Source: Brienomyrus brachyistius (lineage: Eukaryota > Chordata > Actinopteri > Osteoglossiformes > Mormyridae). From it: DNA of 64,000 nt. The notes beneath the pieces are model-generated. The model had not been told where the DNA came from and made no database searches. It worked only from the letters and a program-made list of their open reading frames with translations. Within the stretch, counting starts at the first letter, position 1, and every line of letters begins with the position of its first letter. Position numbers and translations under genes: made by a program. Positions 1 through 10,195 of the stretch are shown in pieces. The stretch lies in assembly GCF_023856365.1 (NCBI RefSeq), contig NC_064536.1, positions 39,315,276-39,379,275 of the forward strand. The letters are read 5' to 3'.

Positions 1-590
1 GAGTAACTGTAAACCTGGGTACAGAGAACGGCAGTAACCCAATCAGGATAAAAGCAGGAGTAACTCTCCAGGTCTTTGGCTGAAAGGTGTGGTTTAAGCC
101 AGGCTATTGAACTCAGCTGACAGAAACACCCCTTCACAACAGCATTTATTTGTTTATCAAACTCAGTGATGAATCAAAGATGACACCAAGATTTTTAGTA
201 TGTGACTGGAAGTTCTCTGAATGAGGCCCTAATTGTTCTCATGAACAGACCCTGAGTGACCAAAACTCATTACCTCTGTGTTGTTTTCATTAATCTGGAT
301 GAAAGTCATTGCTGTCCTGTTCTTAATATCCTCCAGACAGTTAGGAAGGGCCACCAGAGAGCAGCAGTCACCAGGTTTTAATGGCAGATAGAGCTGCGTA
401 TCACCAGCATAGCAATGATATTTTACATAATAATGTTCACAAATAGAACCCAAAGGAAGCATGTATAGAGGGAATAGGAGAGGGCCTGTATCACAGGACT
501 GGATATGTTTACAAGTAAGGCCATAGTACTGAAGGGGTGTGGCCATCCCACACAGTGACAAGCCCATTTATTCACCTCATCTAGGCCTTT
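1..590 (-). pseudogene. CR1/L2/Rex-type LINE reverse transcriptase fossil, copy A
   Basis: On the minus strand, 567-229 reads as a non-LTR reverse transcriptase core. A GPLLFPLYMLPLGSI block is followed by HCYAGDTQLYLPL, where fish Jockey-superfamily elements normally carry YADDTQ. The catalytic A-D-D is changed to A-G-D, so it cannot be active. The part towards position 1 encodes the following palm/thumb section in broken frames. The same fossil lies at 30233 and 54766 on the plus strand. Confidence 0.8.
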
Positions 591-868
591 TACTAGGGAT
601 TTAAGGTCCTGGTTTTCCTCTCAGACCCTAGAACACACTGCCAGGCTCAGATTCCCGATCCTACATCCTGCTGAAGCCCTTCCAAAGATTAGACACTAGT
701 TTTGTTTTCCTTGTTTTTATAGTAAAATGATGGTCTTTGAGTTTTATACATCATCACTGTTCTGTTAATTACACATGACCTAATCTAAGTATTACACAAA
801 CCAATCATCATTAGTTAGAGATGTCATGAGGTGGAAAATCCTTATTCAGTTAATTATTTTCCCCACAG

Positions 869-1182
869 GTGCTGATGGTGTGTCGACAGTGAAATGGGTC
901 TGTGTACAGAGAGGATGATCTGTAACAATCCCATGTTCCTATGGTGACAGATATAAAACTCATGTGAAATACTGGTACAAATGGCATGCTGTGAGGTCAT
1001 GTACTCCCACAGTACACACTGACTCTCCACAGGAGGGTAAAATGTCAGTCAGAGATGATCCTGACCAGCGAGTCTTCACTGTGACCATCAACAATCTGAC
1101 AGCTGAGGACTCCGATCAGTACTGGTGTGGTGTGAAGATCAGTGGAGCCTCTTTGATCAGGTTAATCTGTCAGTCACTAATG
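869..1182 (+). pseudogene. CD300/pIgR-like receptor, Ig V exon 1, copy A
   Basis: A 314-nt exon lies between a pyrimidine-rich acceptor ending CCCCACAG and a GTAATA donor. It starts in phase 1 and encodes a V-type Ig fold: a conserved Cys in a CSYGD block, a YWYKW strand, and the C-terminal signature DDPDQRVFTVTINNLTAEDS followed by YWCGVK. This is typical of fish CD300-like/polymeric Ig receptor-like families. An in-frame TGA at 916-918 lies before the first Cys and is shared with copies B and C. The second Cys of the usual CD300-type strand (YWC) is Tyr here. I call it a dead exon. The exact receptor family is inferred from motifs only. Confidence 0.75.
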
Positions 1183-1535
1183 GTAATATGTCTGTACTGC
1201 AGACTGTAGCCAATGAGATGCACAGTATGTAACATGTCACTGAGTCAAAAAGTAAGGACCTTAACACAAACACTGAAGGAAAAAATGTTTTAATATTTCA
1301 AAAATCTGCATTTTAATTTAACTCAATATGATAAACGAGACTTGGAAGAAGTAACAGTGTCAGCTAAATCGGGCGACTTCATGAGGTTAAATATGATAAG
1401 TAATATGTTAAAAAATGTCACTTTATTGGGCAAACATTTACATACAGTATGTATGTTGTAATGGGCTGATATTCATAAACATTTCATTGCTGTGCAAATC
1501 TTTGACTGTTTTACCTGTGTGTTCAAGTCCTCCAG

Positions 1536-1650
1536 GGCTGTCAGTGGGCAAACAGGAGGTGACGGGTGTGGATGGAGACAGTGTCAGTGTTACTATGGAA
1601 ACAACAAAAGACAAAGGATGTGGTGTTTGATTGGGGGCTCCTGTCTATTT
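1536..1650 (+). pseudogene. Ig V exon 2, truncated by deletion, copy A
   Basis: The exon begins after a TCCTCCAG acceptor and encodes the start of a second Ig domain (LSVGKQEVTGVDGDSVSV). The frame then breaks, and the CYYGNNK block is read in another frame. It stops at about 1642-1650, where sequence homologous to copy B around 29150 joins sequence homologous to 22775. The same frame lesion is present in copies B and C. Confidence 0.7.
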
Positions 1651-1863
1651 GGCTGATACAAGTTCTGCTCACTTCTGCTTGGGTTGCATGGATCACCAGC
1701 CAGTTGTCACCAACTAACAGACCACAGCCTACCTGACCAATGTCATAACTGGTGCACCTAGGTATAAAATTTAGTCTCACTGTCTTCGAAAAAGGCCACT
1801 GTCTGGAACCCCATGGAACCACATTTTTGATTCCTTAGGCAATTTTTACGCTATGTGACAAAC

Positions 1864-2240
1864 AAAAACAACACACAAGTTTGTCTCAACACAGGCTCCA
1901 TAGTCAAGAAAGCACAGCAGCACCTCTACTTTCAGTGGAAGCTGAGAAAAGTCCATCTCCCATCCTCACAACATTTTACTGGGAAACTACTGAGAGCATC
2001 CTGAGCAGCTGCATCACGGTCTGATTTGGGAACTGCCTCGCCTCAGATCACAAGACCAGCGGATAGTGAGGATAGCTGAGAAGATTATTAGAGTCTCTCT
2101 CCCCTCCATCATGGACATTCACATCACACGCTCCATCCGCAAAGCCACCAACATTGTGGATGACCGCACCCACCCCTCACATAATCTTTTCACTCTCCTA
2201 GCATCTGGAAAAGCATTAAGGCCTCAGGGACTGATCTGAT
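1864..2240 (+). pseudogene. LINE ORF2 C-terminal fragment, copy A
   Basis: In broken plus-strand frames this encodes the C-terminal tail seen in fish CR1/L2/Rex-like LINEs: a KKAQQHLYF block, then RIAEKIIRVSLPSIMDIHIT, then NIVDD-THPSHNLF. A better-preserved minus-strand version is at 22203-22502 and 38249-38548. It is too short and broken for function. Confidence 0.6.
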
Positions 2241-2248
2241 ACCACACA

Positions 2249-2249
2249 C

Positions 2250-2290
<41 letters not shown>
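2249..2290. repeat. (AC)n microsatellite
   Basis: About 20 AC dinucleotides. The inverted copies in B (near 22263) and C (near 38309) are far shorter, so the tract changed length after duplication. A second short AC tract lies at about 2558-2571. Confidence 0.9.
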
Positions 2291-2293
<3 letters not shown>

Positions 2294-2905
2294 TGTAATT
2301 ATAATACCGTGGGGACTCTCCATTCATTTCTATGGGGAAAACTGTAATCCCAACATGACAACTTTAACCCCTACCAACCCCTAACCTTAACCATATGTAA
2401 CCAAACCAAATACAAGACTTTTGGCATAGTTAGTTTTTTGACTGTATTTACAGATCTTTGTGAGTACCTGAAAATGCCCCCCAAAACATCAAAATAACAG
2501 GTTTTTGTCACATTGTGGGGGACATTTGGTCCCCACAATGTAATATACACCTAATCCACACACACACACACAGAGTAGGTATTTGAATCTTTGTGGGGAT
2601 TCTCCATTCATTTGTATGGGCGTAACCCCAATCCTAACTATGGCAACCTTAAACATTGCAGTAGTTACCAAGCAGTAACAGTAAGCAACCAAACAAAATG
2701 CAAGACTTTTTGAATTATTCCTTTGACTGCATTCACAGAATTTAATAAAATTCAGTATCTTCTTACTTTCGGGATCGAAAACATGTCCCTACAAAGTCAA
2801 AATAACATGTTTTTATAGCACTATGTACATGACCACCCACCCAAACGCGCACACACACTCAAACAGACACAAACAGGCCTACCAACAGTATACCCTCTGT
2901 TGGAG

Positions 2906-3300
2906 AAAGCGTCAGGCTTTCCACTCCAACTCTGCACACACTATTAATTACGAGACAACACACTTAAAGTTTTACTTGCGCAAGGGTAACCACACTCTCT
3001 GCATGCTAGGCTACAAACGAATGTGTTACAAAGGGTGGTTCCCCTTGGCACCTTTATTTATAGTCAATGGTGGGCAGGGGTCTTGGAGTGAGAACAAAGA
3101 AAAGACTGTGAGAGTAAGAAGAAGTTCTGGTTTTACTCAGGTGGACAACTATTTAAACACGTGCTCAGGATACGTGTAAACTAATATAATCTAAAGTATG
3201 AAGATAAAGGAAAACAAAATAATGTATATACATATTTACACTCATTGCTGATTATACAGAAATGATAACAAATGATTAATAACAGTTTCTTCAACCTAAC
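2906..3300. other. Unexplained segment between copy A and the truncated LTR
   Basis: No match to any other part of the window. An open frame (2823-3179, plus) overlaps it but has no recognisable domain and begins inside repeat sequence. It replaces both the rest of the unit and the 5' part of the 5' LTR, so it marks a rearrangement. I see no gene here. Confidence 0.5.
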
Positions 3301-3441
3301 AGGTGTAAAACAGTACTGAACACACTTTACGTGTCCAGCCTTGGATGTAACTTCATTGTTGCAATAAAGACTGAATTCTGGATACTACACAAGCGGCCCT
3401 CTGACTTCTGATTTGGCGGGGAAGGAGAAAAAACCACAACA
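3301..3441 (+). repeat. 5' LTR, 3' part only
   Basis: Aligns with the last 141 bases of the 3' LTR (16751-16891), including an AATAAA at 3363-3368 and the terminal CA. I count about 5 substitutions and one 1-base indel between the two, roughly 3-4%. U3 and the start of R are missing because copy A and an unmatched segment are joined here. It therefore lacks the promoter. Confidence 0.9.
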
Positions 3442-3446
3442 TAAAT

Positions 3447-3464
3447 TGGCGTCACGAACAGGAT
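3447..3464 (+). promoter_or_regulatory. Primer binding site, tRNA-Ser type
   Basis: TGGCGTCACGAACAGGAT lies 5 bases after the LTR end. It is complementary to the 3' end of a vertebrate tRNA-Ser (CGA family), as I recall that tRNA, for all 18 bases including the CCA. Position and sequence both fit a retroviral minus-strand primer site. Confidence 0.8.
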
Positions 3465-4924
3465 CGGAGAAGAGACCTGGGGAGGCGACCACCTGGCGGA
3501 GAACCGGGAGACACCCGTCTGCATTTGAGCGGCGCGCCCAAACATAGGTAAGGAAAGCTTTTTATTATTGTTTAATAGAATAGGGAAATAGAATAGGGAG
3601 ACGGAGACGGGGGTGTCTCGGGGACATACGCCGCCAGGCAGAGCCTCCCGGTAAGGGTACTCGCCGATTAGAAGAACTAAAGATAGGAGAGCTGTTTGTG
3701 CAGTGTCCAGTGGGCCCAGTGTGTGTGTGATGTGAGAGAAATCCCTAAAGGAAGGGTCACGTGTGGATATTCCCTCAGAGATAAGCGCCTTGAAGGAGGG
3801 GAAAGTTGACCCTGAGGGCTTGATATACTGTTGCGAGGCGGAGAGGCCTTGAAGGTTTAATAGTGATTTAAAGGTATTGCCCTGAGAGAGGGCCAGTGTT
3901 TGTGCTGCAGGTTCTTGGATTAGTGTGAGTCAGAGACATCGCCCTAAGAGAGGGGGGTCTCCCTGTTCTGATAAAGGTTGGGTGGCCCTAAGGGAGGGGC
4001 CCGTGTGTTTCAAGTTATGGGGGAAAAGTGCTGTTATGTCGTGATGCAAAGATATTGCTAAGTTGTTAAGGAATTGTTTTAAGTAAAGGTTATGTTGTGT
4101 TGCAAATAAAATATTGGTAAAGTAATAAGGCCAGAGAGAGCCTAAGTATTAGAAGTTGTGGGGATTTTAAAGGTCTGCTGGATCAGACTGGTTTTGTTAT
4201 GCAGAAGTGGGGAAAGTGATCATATATGCATTTTTGGGTTGAATCAGAGAAAAAGCACATATATTTTTGACGGATAAGTTGAGTGATAAGGAGTATGAAG
4301 CAGAAATAAGCACCCCAGAGGTAAAACTGCTTAGAAAACTAAAATTAAAAAGGGATCAATCTAGCAGGGGGAGTGGATAGAGCATTTGTGCATTTCTATA
4401 AAAAATCAATTATAGTAGTGGAAGTGCAGGTAGGTGAGTTTAGAATTTTGACAAATCTCAAAATAAAGTTTTTTGAATAAAATGTGATTAGAATATTCTA
4501 TGGACTATAGAGACTAAGTTTAGCGATAAAGGGTATTAAAGCACATCTTTGTGAGAGAACAACAGGTCATAGACAAGGGGTTTTGTGACCTTCCATGGAA
4601 TTAGAGAGTTTAACAGAGAAAGCGTGAGGAGGCTCGTGTGCATGGTGGACAGGCAAACGTAAAATCAGGCTGATAAAAATGAGAGAAGGGAGGCTTTGGT
4701 ATATGTGTGCCCGTAGATAATTGGGTGCAACGTTAGGAGTAAGTAGAAAATAATATAGAGTCAGTGACACTTTAAGGTGAAGTAGGTTCAGTCAGGGAGA
4801 GAATTCTTATTAAGGAAAAGAAAGGAAAACAATAGAACACGGGTTGGCTGTTAGGAAATTTGATAATTTTTATACCAGACAGGAAAACAGCCCAAGTGAC
4901 AGTAGAGTGGAGAAAAACAGTAAA
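3465..4924 (+). other. Retroviral leader
   Basis: About 1.46 kb without a convincing gene. Between about 3805 and 3990 a short motif of the form CCCTRAGRGAGGG recurs four times, and each copy can form a small hairpin. This is where a packaging signal would be expected, but assigning that role is inference. The gag frame stays open upstream to at least 4844 without an ATG. Confidence 0.5.
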
Positions 4925-6871
4925 ATGAAGGGCCCAGTAAAGGCAGCAGACACACCAGTACAGCAGCTGGGAAGAGAGCACCCCCTGCTTAAAAGAAAGA
5001 TAGAAAAGGTGTCTAAAAAGTGGGAGAATAGAACAAAGGCCCTGGTAACTAAGTGGCCTAAAGGGGGCACATGGGATGTGGCAGTGTGTGGGGAGATGGA
5101 GACTCTGATAAAGTATCATAAGGCTAATAAGAACACAGAAAGGCGTGAAAAGAAAAGGCGTAAGGAACTGGACGTTTTGAGGTTGTTTAAAGTAAAGGGA
5201 GAGACCCGGAGAAGGGACCAGAAAGCAATGAGAAAGGCATTAAGTGAGAAAGAAGAGATGAGGCAGGAAGAAATATGGCCACCGTCTTATCAAAGTCAGT
5301 ACCCGTTAGTGGAAGCCCCACCTCCTTCATACAAGGGTCAGTTTCCAGTAATAGAGGGGAAGGTAGAATTCAAAGGTGAGGTGACACAGACGGAGGAAGC
5401 AGGAAGGGAGCAGAAAGGAACGGAAAGTTGTTTAGATGGATACAGGGAAGTGAGTGCATTGCTGTGGCAGGCTGTGGAGGAAGGACTGCGAGAGAGTGAG
5501 CTAATAACAGAAGGCCAGGCATGTGGGTCTGAGAAAAAGGGAAGTGCTAAAAAGGTGGGGTACGGAGTAAGTGGTGGTAGTGATGCAGAAGGGCTGATGC
5601 ACCTGCTGGACACCCCTAACCCTCCATCTAAAGGATGGAGTCAGTTTCAGGAGAAGGAGACAGAAACAGAAAGTGAGGAAGGAGTAGAGGATAGAGTAGT
5701 GAGAAGCAGGAGGGCTGTAAGGCCCCCCACCAGGTACACTCCGATTACACTACCGTTAATGGTGAAAGGAGCACAGACACAGTATGTGCCGTGGGCAGGA
5801 CAGGATCTGGAGGGCCTGCTTCTCAGACTCCCAGTCTTAGCAGAAGGGGCCGGAAAGTGGATAAAAGCATTAGAGGAGGAAACTATGGGTCGGCTCCTGG
5901 CGATAGGGGACATAAAGGCAGTTATGGCTCGCGCTTTGGGGGTGGACGCAATGGAGAGATTGCTGCGAAGCAGTGGCCTGGCAGCGGCGACAGGGACTCC
6001 TTTGAATGATGCATGTCCCTTTGACGGTTACCGTGCTAACCTCTGGCACCAGCTGCGATTAATGTTTCCTCCACGGCTGAGTGTGGTTGAAATGAAGGTG
6101 GAGCCCATAAAGGAGGGGGAGAGCCCAGCTGCCTATCTGCAATCTCAAGAAAAGCGGTGGCGCACTGAGACAGAGCAGGACCTGCAGAATCCGGCATTCA
6201 GAGGTCTGTACCGGAGGGCACTGCAGGACGTGCTCCCTAAGCCAGTGAGAACCAGGCTAAGGCAAGTTGTGGGACTTATTACTATGCCTGAGGAGCAGTA
6301 CCGTGAGCAGTTGATTCATGCTATTGACTTGTACAGAGAGGAGGAGGACTCTGCTAAAGAGCGTGAGAGGGAGCTGACAAAGAAACTGAATCAGATGCAG
6401 CTGGAGGAGCTGACCGCTAAAAAGAAAAAAGTCCAGGCACCAGTGGTCTCTCCGGACCCCAGCCCCCGGGGGCAGCCTGTAGACAGCCGACAGTCTCCTG
6501 TCGCTGGGGCCCCTCAGAATACTAATTGGCCTTCGGTCCCTGATTGGAATAGAGAGAATAGATATGATAGGTGGGGGGGTGATCAGAGAGCACCTGATTT
6601 CCCACAAATTAGACAATCCCAGTCTATGGGAAGACTGGAGAACAGGCCACTTCAGCTGGTGTGCTGGAACTGTAACCAGCCCGGACACACCTCTAGAGTC
6701 TGCCCAAATCCACCCTTTCAGGGGGTGAGCCCGACACGCCCTATGGGCCCGGTTAATCCAGGAGGCTCTGTAGGTCCAATGCCAAATAGAGGCAGGGGTG
6801 GCAATCCGCAGTTGCAGAATAACAGATCACGGGGTCCGATCAACCCATGGGCCCAGGGACGTTTATTCTAG
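4925..6871 (+). CDS. gag: Retroviral Gag (open)
   Basis: Open for 648 residues from the first in-frame ATG at 4925. An upstream open extension from 4844 has no ATG. Visible parts are a basic N-terminal region, a PPSY late-domain motif at 5279-5290 with a second PPPSY about 40 bases on, an acidic Glu-rich middle, a capsid-like helical region, a charged coiled stretch (REEEDSAKERERE), and one zinc knuckle, CWNCNQPGHTSRVC (C-X2-C-X4-H-X4-C), followed by a Gly/Arg/Asn-rich tail. The residue after Met is Lys, so there is no N-terminal myristoylation site. It ends in TAG at 6869-6871. It is long for a gamma-type Gag and, unlike pol, carries no lesion that I can see. Confidence 0.88.
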   Translation: MKGPVKAADTPVQQLGREHPLLKRKIEKVSKKWENRTKALVTKWPKGGTWDVAVCGEMETLIKYHKANKNTERREKKRRKELDVLRLFKVKGETRRRDQKAMRKALSEKEEMRQEEIWPPSYQSQYPLVEAPPPSYKGQFPVIEGKVEFKGEVTQTEEAGREQKGTESCLDGYREVSALLWQAVEEGLRESELITEGQACGSEKKGSAKKVGYGVSGGSDAEGLMHLLDTPNPPSKGWSQFQEKETETESEEGVEDRVVRSRRAVRPPTRYTPITLPLMVKGAQTQYVPWAGQDLEGLLLRLPVLAEGAGKWIKALEEETMGRLLAIGDIKAVMARALGVDAMERLLRSSGLAAATGTPLNDACPFDGYRANLWHQLRLMFPPRLSVVEMKVEPIKEGESPAAYLQSQEKRWRTETEQDLQNPAFRGLYRRALQDVLPKPVRTRLRQVVGLITMPEEQYREQLIHAIDLYREEEDSAKERERELTKKLNQMQLEELTAKKKKVQAPVVSPDPSPRGQPVDSRQSPVAGAPQNTNWPSVPDWNRENRYDRWGGDQRAPDFPQIRQSQSMGRLENRPLQLVCWNCNQPGHTSRVCPNPPFQGVSPTRPMGPVNPGGSVGPMPNRGRGGNPQLQNNRSRGPINPWAQGRLF

Positions 6872-7387
6872 GGGTGCCCAGAGAATCCTAAAGGGGTATC
6901 TCAGATGCCAATGTTGAGTAAGGGGTCTGAGGCTGAGCCGATGCTGCGGGTTCAAATAAATGGCAAAGTAATTCCAATGATAATAGACACTGGAGCCACC
7001 TACACTTGTGTAAGACTAAAAGATGCCAGTCATATCCCCCGGTCCGCTGAGAAGGTCAGGACCATAGGATTCTCGGGACAAGTGCAGCATATTCCAAAAT
7101 CTGCTCCAGTGGAGATTAAGATAGGGGACAAAAATGTAAATATGCCCATACTAATATCAGAGCACACCCCAGTGAATTTGTTAGGCAGAGATGCTTTATG
7201 TCAGCTGCAGATAGACATAAAATGTACAGAGGGGGGTGTAGAGGTGCTCAGTGGACAGTACAGCCTCATGCGACAAAATTTGTTGTTCCATAAAGGGCAG
7301 TATAGTTCATATGGGATTGAAGATGTTACTGGAAAAATTTGGGAAATTTTAGGACAGTGGAGTCCATTTATACAGGAACAAATATAG
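6872..7387 (+). pseudogene. Retroviral aspartic protease, in frame after the gag UAG
   Basis: The frame after the gag TAG stays open through 6872-6904 and into this region, so gag and protease are in one frame separated by a single UAG. Known gamma- and epsilon-type viruses join these by stop-codon readthrough. The catalytic IIDTGAT motif and the C-terminal LLGRDAL flap/hinge motif are present. The frame ends at 7387 while homology continues in another frame from about 7340, so a frameshift separates it from reverse transcriptase. Confidence 0.85.
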
Positions 7388-8234
7388 CAATAGGTTTGTT
7401 GCGATGGGGAAAATTCAGTGATCCTGAAATAAAGGGTGAGTGGGATCAGCTCATAGAGTCTCTGCCTGGCTGGGAGAAAGAAAGGATGTACATGATAACA
7501 GACGGGATAATATTAGGCCCTGAGGGAGTAGCCATTCCGATACGGAAAATGGGAATAGTGGGAGAATGGTACAACATACCAGACACGGAGCCCCACATAG
7601 CGATGGCTTTTAATCAGTCCATGCTGGATCTGGGAGAAATGATGCAGCGAGCAAAGCAGGTGGTTTGGGTGCCGACGGTGCGTGAAGGCGTACAGGCAGC
7701 GGCAGGAGAGAAGATATTAAGGATTCAGTGGAGTGCAAAGGTTGTAGGTGATTTGAAGTTAGACACCAGAGATCCGTGGCTGTGGAGCATGATAGGAGTA
7801 CAGTGTGATGCAAAAGAAAGTACAGAGGAATGTTGGCAGGAAATGGAAAGAGAAGTGCCTGAGGAGGTGTGGACTGCTCACGATAGATGTAGGCCTAGTA
7901 AATTCAGCTAGCCCAGTGGAAATTTATCTTAAACCAGGGTGCACACCACCCTGGAAAAACCAGTATCCCTTGAAACCTGAAGCCGAGGAAGGTATAAGGG
8001 AAACGATAGAGGGATTACTGGATGCAGGAGTGTTGGTGCCTACCATTAGCTGCTGCAACACCCCCCTCTTGCCTGTGCCAAAGGCAGGAGGTGAAAAGTG
8101 GAGGCTGGTACATGATTTGCGTGCAGTAAATGAGGTAGTGGAGGATCAGACAGCAGAAGTTCCCAATCCACACACACTGTTGACAAATGTGCCCCCCAAT
8201 GCAAAATGGTTTACAGTTGTGGATTTGTGTTCAG
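7340..8234 (+). pseudogene. Reverse transcriptase, N-terminal part
   Basis: Read in two frames: frame 1 to about 7880, then frame 2 from about 7870. The second part has the fingers/palm motifs YPLKPEAEEGI, LLDAGVLVP, NTPLLPVPK, LVHDLRAVN and the first palm Asp region TVVDLCS, where the SINE cuts. The frame change near 7870 and another near 7370 make it non-coding as a whole. Residues up to about 7880 form a less conserved protease/RT linker. Confidence 0.85.
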
Positions 8235-8594
8235 GGGGCAGCATGGTGGTGCAGTGGTTAGCACTGTTGCCTCACACCTCTGGGACCCGGGTTCGAGTCT
8301 CCGCCTGGGTCACATGTGTGTGGAGTTTGCATGTTCTCTCCATGTCGTCGTGGGGTTTCCTCCGGGTACTCCGGTTTCCCCCCACAGTCCAAAAACATGC
8401 TGAGGCTGATTGGAGTTGCTGAATTGCCCATAGGTGTGCATGTGTGAGTGAATGGTGTGTGAGTGTGCCCTGCGATGGGCTGGCCCCCCATCCTGGGTTG
8501 TTCCCTGCCTCGTGCCCATTGCTTCCGGGATAGGCTCCGGACCCCCCGCGACCCAATAGGATAAGCGGTTTGGAAGATGGATGGATGGATGGAT
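8235..8594 (+). mobile_element. DANA/Mermaid-type tRNA-derived SINE in reverse transcriptase
   Basis: The head has tRNA-like A and B boxes (GTGGTGCAGTGGTTAGCACT and GGGTTCGAGTCTC). A conserved body with GTTTGCATGTTCTC and CCCCACAGTCCAAA follows, and it ends in a GATG-rich tail. It is flanked by a perfect 14-bp duplication GGATTTGTGTTCAG (8221-8234 and 8595-8608). The same family occurs at 26227, 28063, 42422 and 44171. The insertion leaves the reverse transcriptase codons on both sides in register with each other. Confidence 0.95.
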
Positions 8595-8608
8595 GGATTT
8601 GTGTTCAG

Positions 8609-10191
8609 CGTTTTTCAGTGTGCCCCTTGCAGAACAGTCACAGTTTCTGTTTGCTTTCACCTACAGGGGTCAGCAGTATGCCTACACGAGGATGCCACAG
8701 GGATTTAAGCATTCGCCGCATGTTTTTAATCAGGTGCTTAAGGCAGACTTAGATGGACTGAATTTAAAAAGTACAGTAATACAGTATGTGGATGATCTAT
8801 TGTTGTGTGCTGAAACGCTGGCAGACTGCCACCAGGACTCAGTGCAGTTGCTGAAGGTCTTGGCGAAAGGGGGGCATAAGGTGTCCAAGGCCAAGCTGCA
8901 GTACTGCGAAGAGCAGGTTACGTACTTAGGGCGTGAGATCAGCCATGGGAGGAAAGCTATAGCAGCAGAACAGTTAAAGGGGATCACTAAGGCTCCGAAA
9001 CCCATGACTGTGTCACAGATGCTGACTTTTTTAGGGATGACAGGATTCAGCATGGACTGGATTGAGGACTGTGCTGTGAAGGTGGCACCGTAGTGGGGAC
9101 TGATAAAGGAGGAGGGCCACACTAATTTGAAGGCCTCCTTAATTTGGACAAATGAGGTCTCGGTAGCATTTGAATCTATCAAGCAGGAGCTACAGAATGC
9201 ACCTGCTCTGGGCCTCCCAGACTACACCAAGCCGTTTTATCTGTATGTCAGGAACAGGAAGGACGGCTTTGGAACAGCTCTGCTCACTCAGGACTTGTGT
9301 CCTGGCAGACGGAAGCAGCCATTGGCATACTATAGCATGAAGCTGGACAATGTGGCTCAGGGATACCCACCCTGTTTCCAGGGAGTGGTGGCTGCCTATT
9401 TAGGCTATGAAAAGGCCACTGCCATCACAATGGGTTATCCAGTGACAATTTATACTTCACATAAGGTGGTGGACCTTATTGACAAAGGCAAATTTGTGTT
9501 GACCCCAGCAAGGCAGCTAGCGTACTTTGCATTTCTCACTTACCCGGATGTGACAATAAAGCGCTGCACTACAGTAAACCCTGCAGACAGCATTCCCCTG
9601 GAGGATGAGGGGCAGCCACATGAGTGTGTGGCAGAGTCTTTGGTTTACACTAAACTGAGAGCAGACTTGGAGAGTTCTCCCATTGAAAATAGCGAGATGG
9701 TGTTGTTTGTGGATGGCTCATGTTGGAGAGATGGGGATGCCTTAAAGGCTGGGTTTGCTGTAGTTCAGGCACAGGGTGATGATTTTTACACTCTCGTTTC
9801 AGAGCCAGCGGCACAACCGTGTTCCGCTCAATTAGCGGAGCTAAAGGCTTTGACTGCAGCGTGCCGGCGAGGACAACATAAGACGGTTACAATCTACACA
9901 GACTCTGCATACGCACACGGTGTATGCCATCTCTTTGGAGCAGTCTGGAAGCAAAGGGGGTTTCGCAAAAGTGACGGCTCCCCCATTCAGCATTATAATC
10001 AGATTTTGGAGTTGCTACACGCAATGATGCGTCCTAAGCGTTTGGCTATTATTAAGTGTCAGGCCCACCGCAGAGGTCGTGATTTTGTTATACAAGGCAA
10101 TGCGGCCGCTGATGCGGCAGCCAGGGCAGCTGCACAGGTCAGGGCTGCTCATCTTTTGCCTATGGTGACTGTAGAGCCTTACTGTTTCTGA
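8609..10191 (+). pseudogene. Reverse transcriptase C-terminal part, connection and RNase H
   Basis: After the SINE the palm continues with MPQGFKHSPHVFNQ and the active-site YVDDLLL, then VTYLGREIS. A TAG at 9091-9093 interrupts the connection domain. The same frame continues from 9127 to 10191 with RNase H: FVDGSCWRDGD (first Asp), ELKALTAAC (Glu), YTDSAYAHG (Asp) and a final GNAAADAAAR (Asp). All four RNase H acidic residues appear present. The frame ends in TGA at 10191 and integrase starts in another frame. Confidence 0.87.
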
Positions 10192-10195
10192 TCTG

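Larger units (their letters stand above)
1..2905 (-). repeat. Segmental copy A (inverted, internally deleted)
   Basis: Read on the minus strand, this stretch matches copy B in two blocks. Positions 1 to about 1645 correspond to about 30790-29160, and about 1645-2905 correspond to about 22775-21660. The intervening 6.4 kb of copy B is missing. Homology stops near 2905, after the inverted match to the GT-rich tract at 21690. It holds a LINE reverse transcriptase fossil, Ig exon 1, a cut Ig exon 2 and a LINE 3' fragment. 591-868 and 1183-1535 are intron or flank sequence in which I see no gene. Confidence 0.9.

Noticed and set aside
916..918. TGA in Ig exon 1 as a selenocysteine codon
   Set aside because: No selenoprotein of this family is known, and the exon has further lesions in other copies.
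2823..3179. 118-residue open frame as a gene
   Set aside because: It begins in AC-rich repeat and crosses the edge of copy A. No domain or copy elsewhere.
8235..8594. tRNA gene from A and B boxes
   Set aside because: The body, tail and target duplication show a SINE, not a tRNA locus.
8310..8660. Open frames on both strands across 8235-8594
   Set aside because: They read through the SINE and are not genes.
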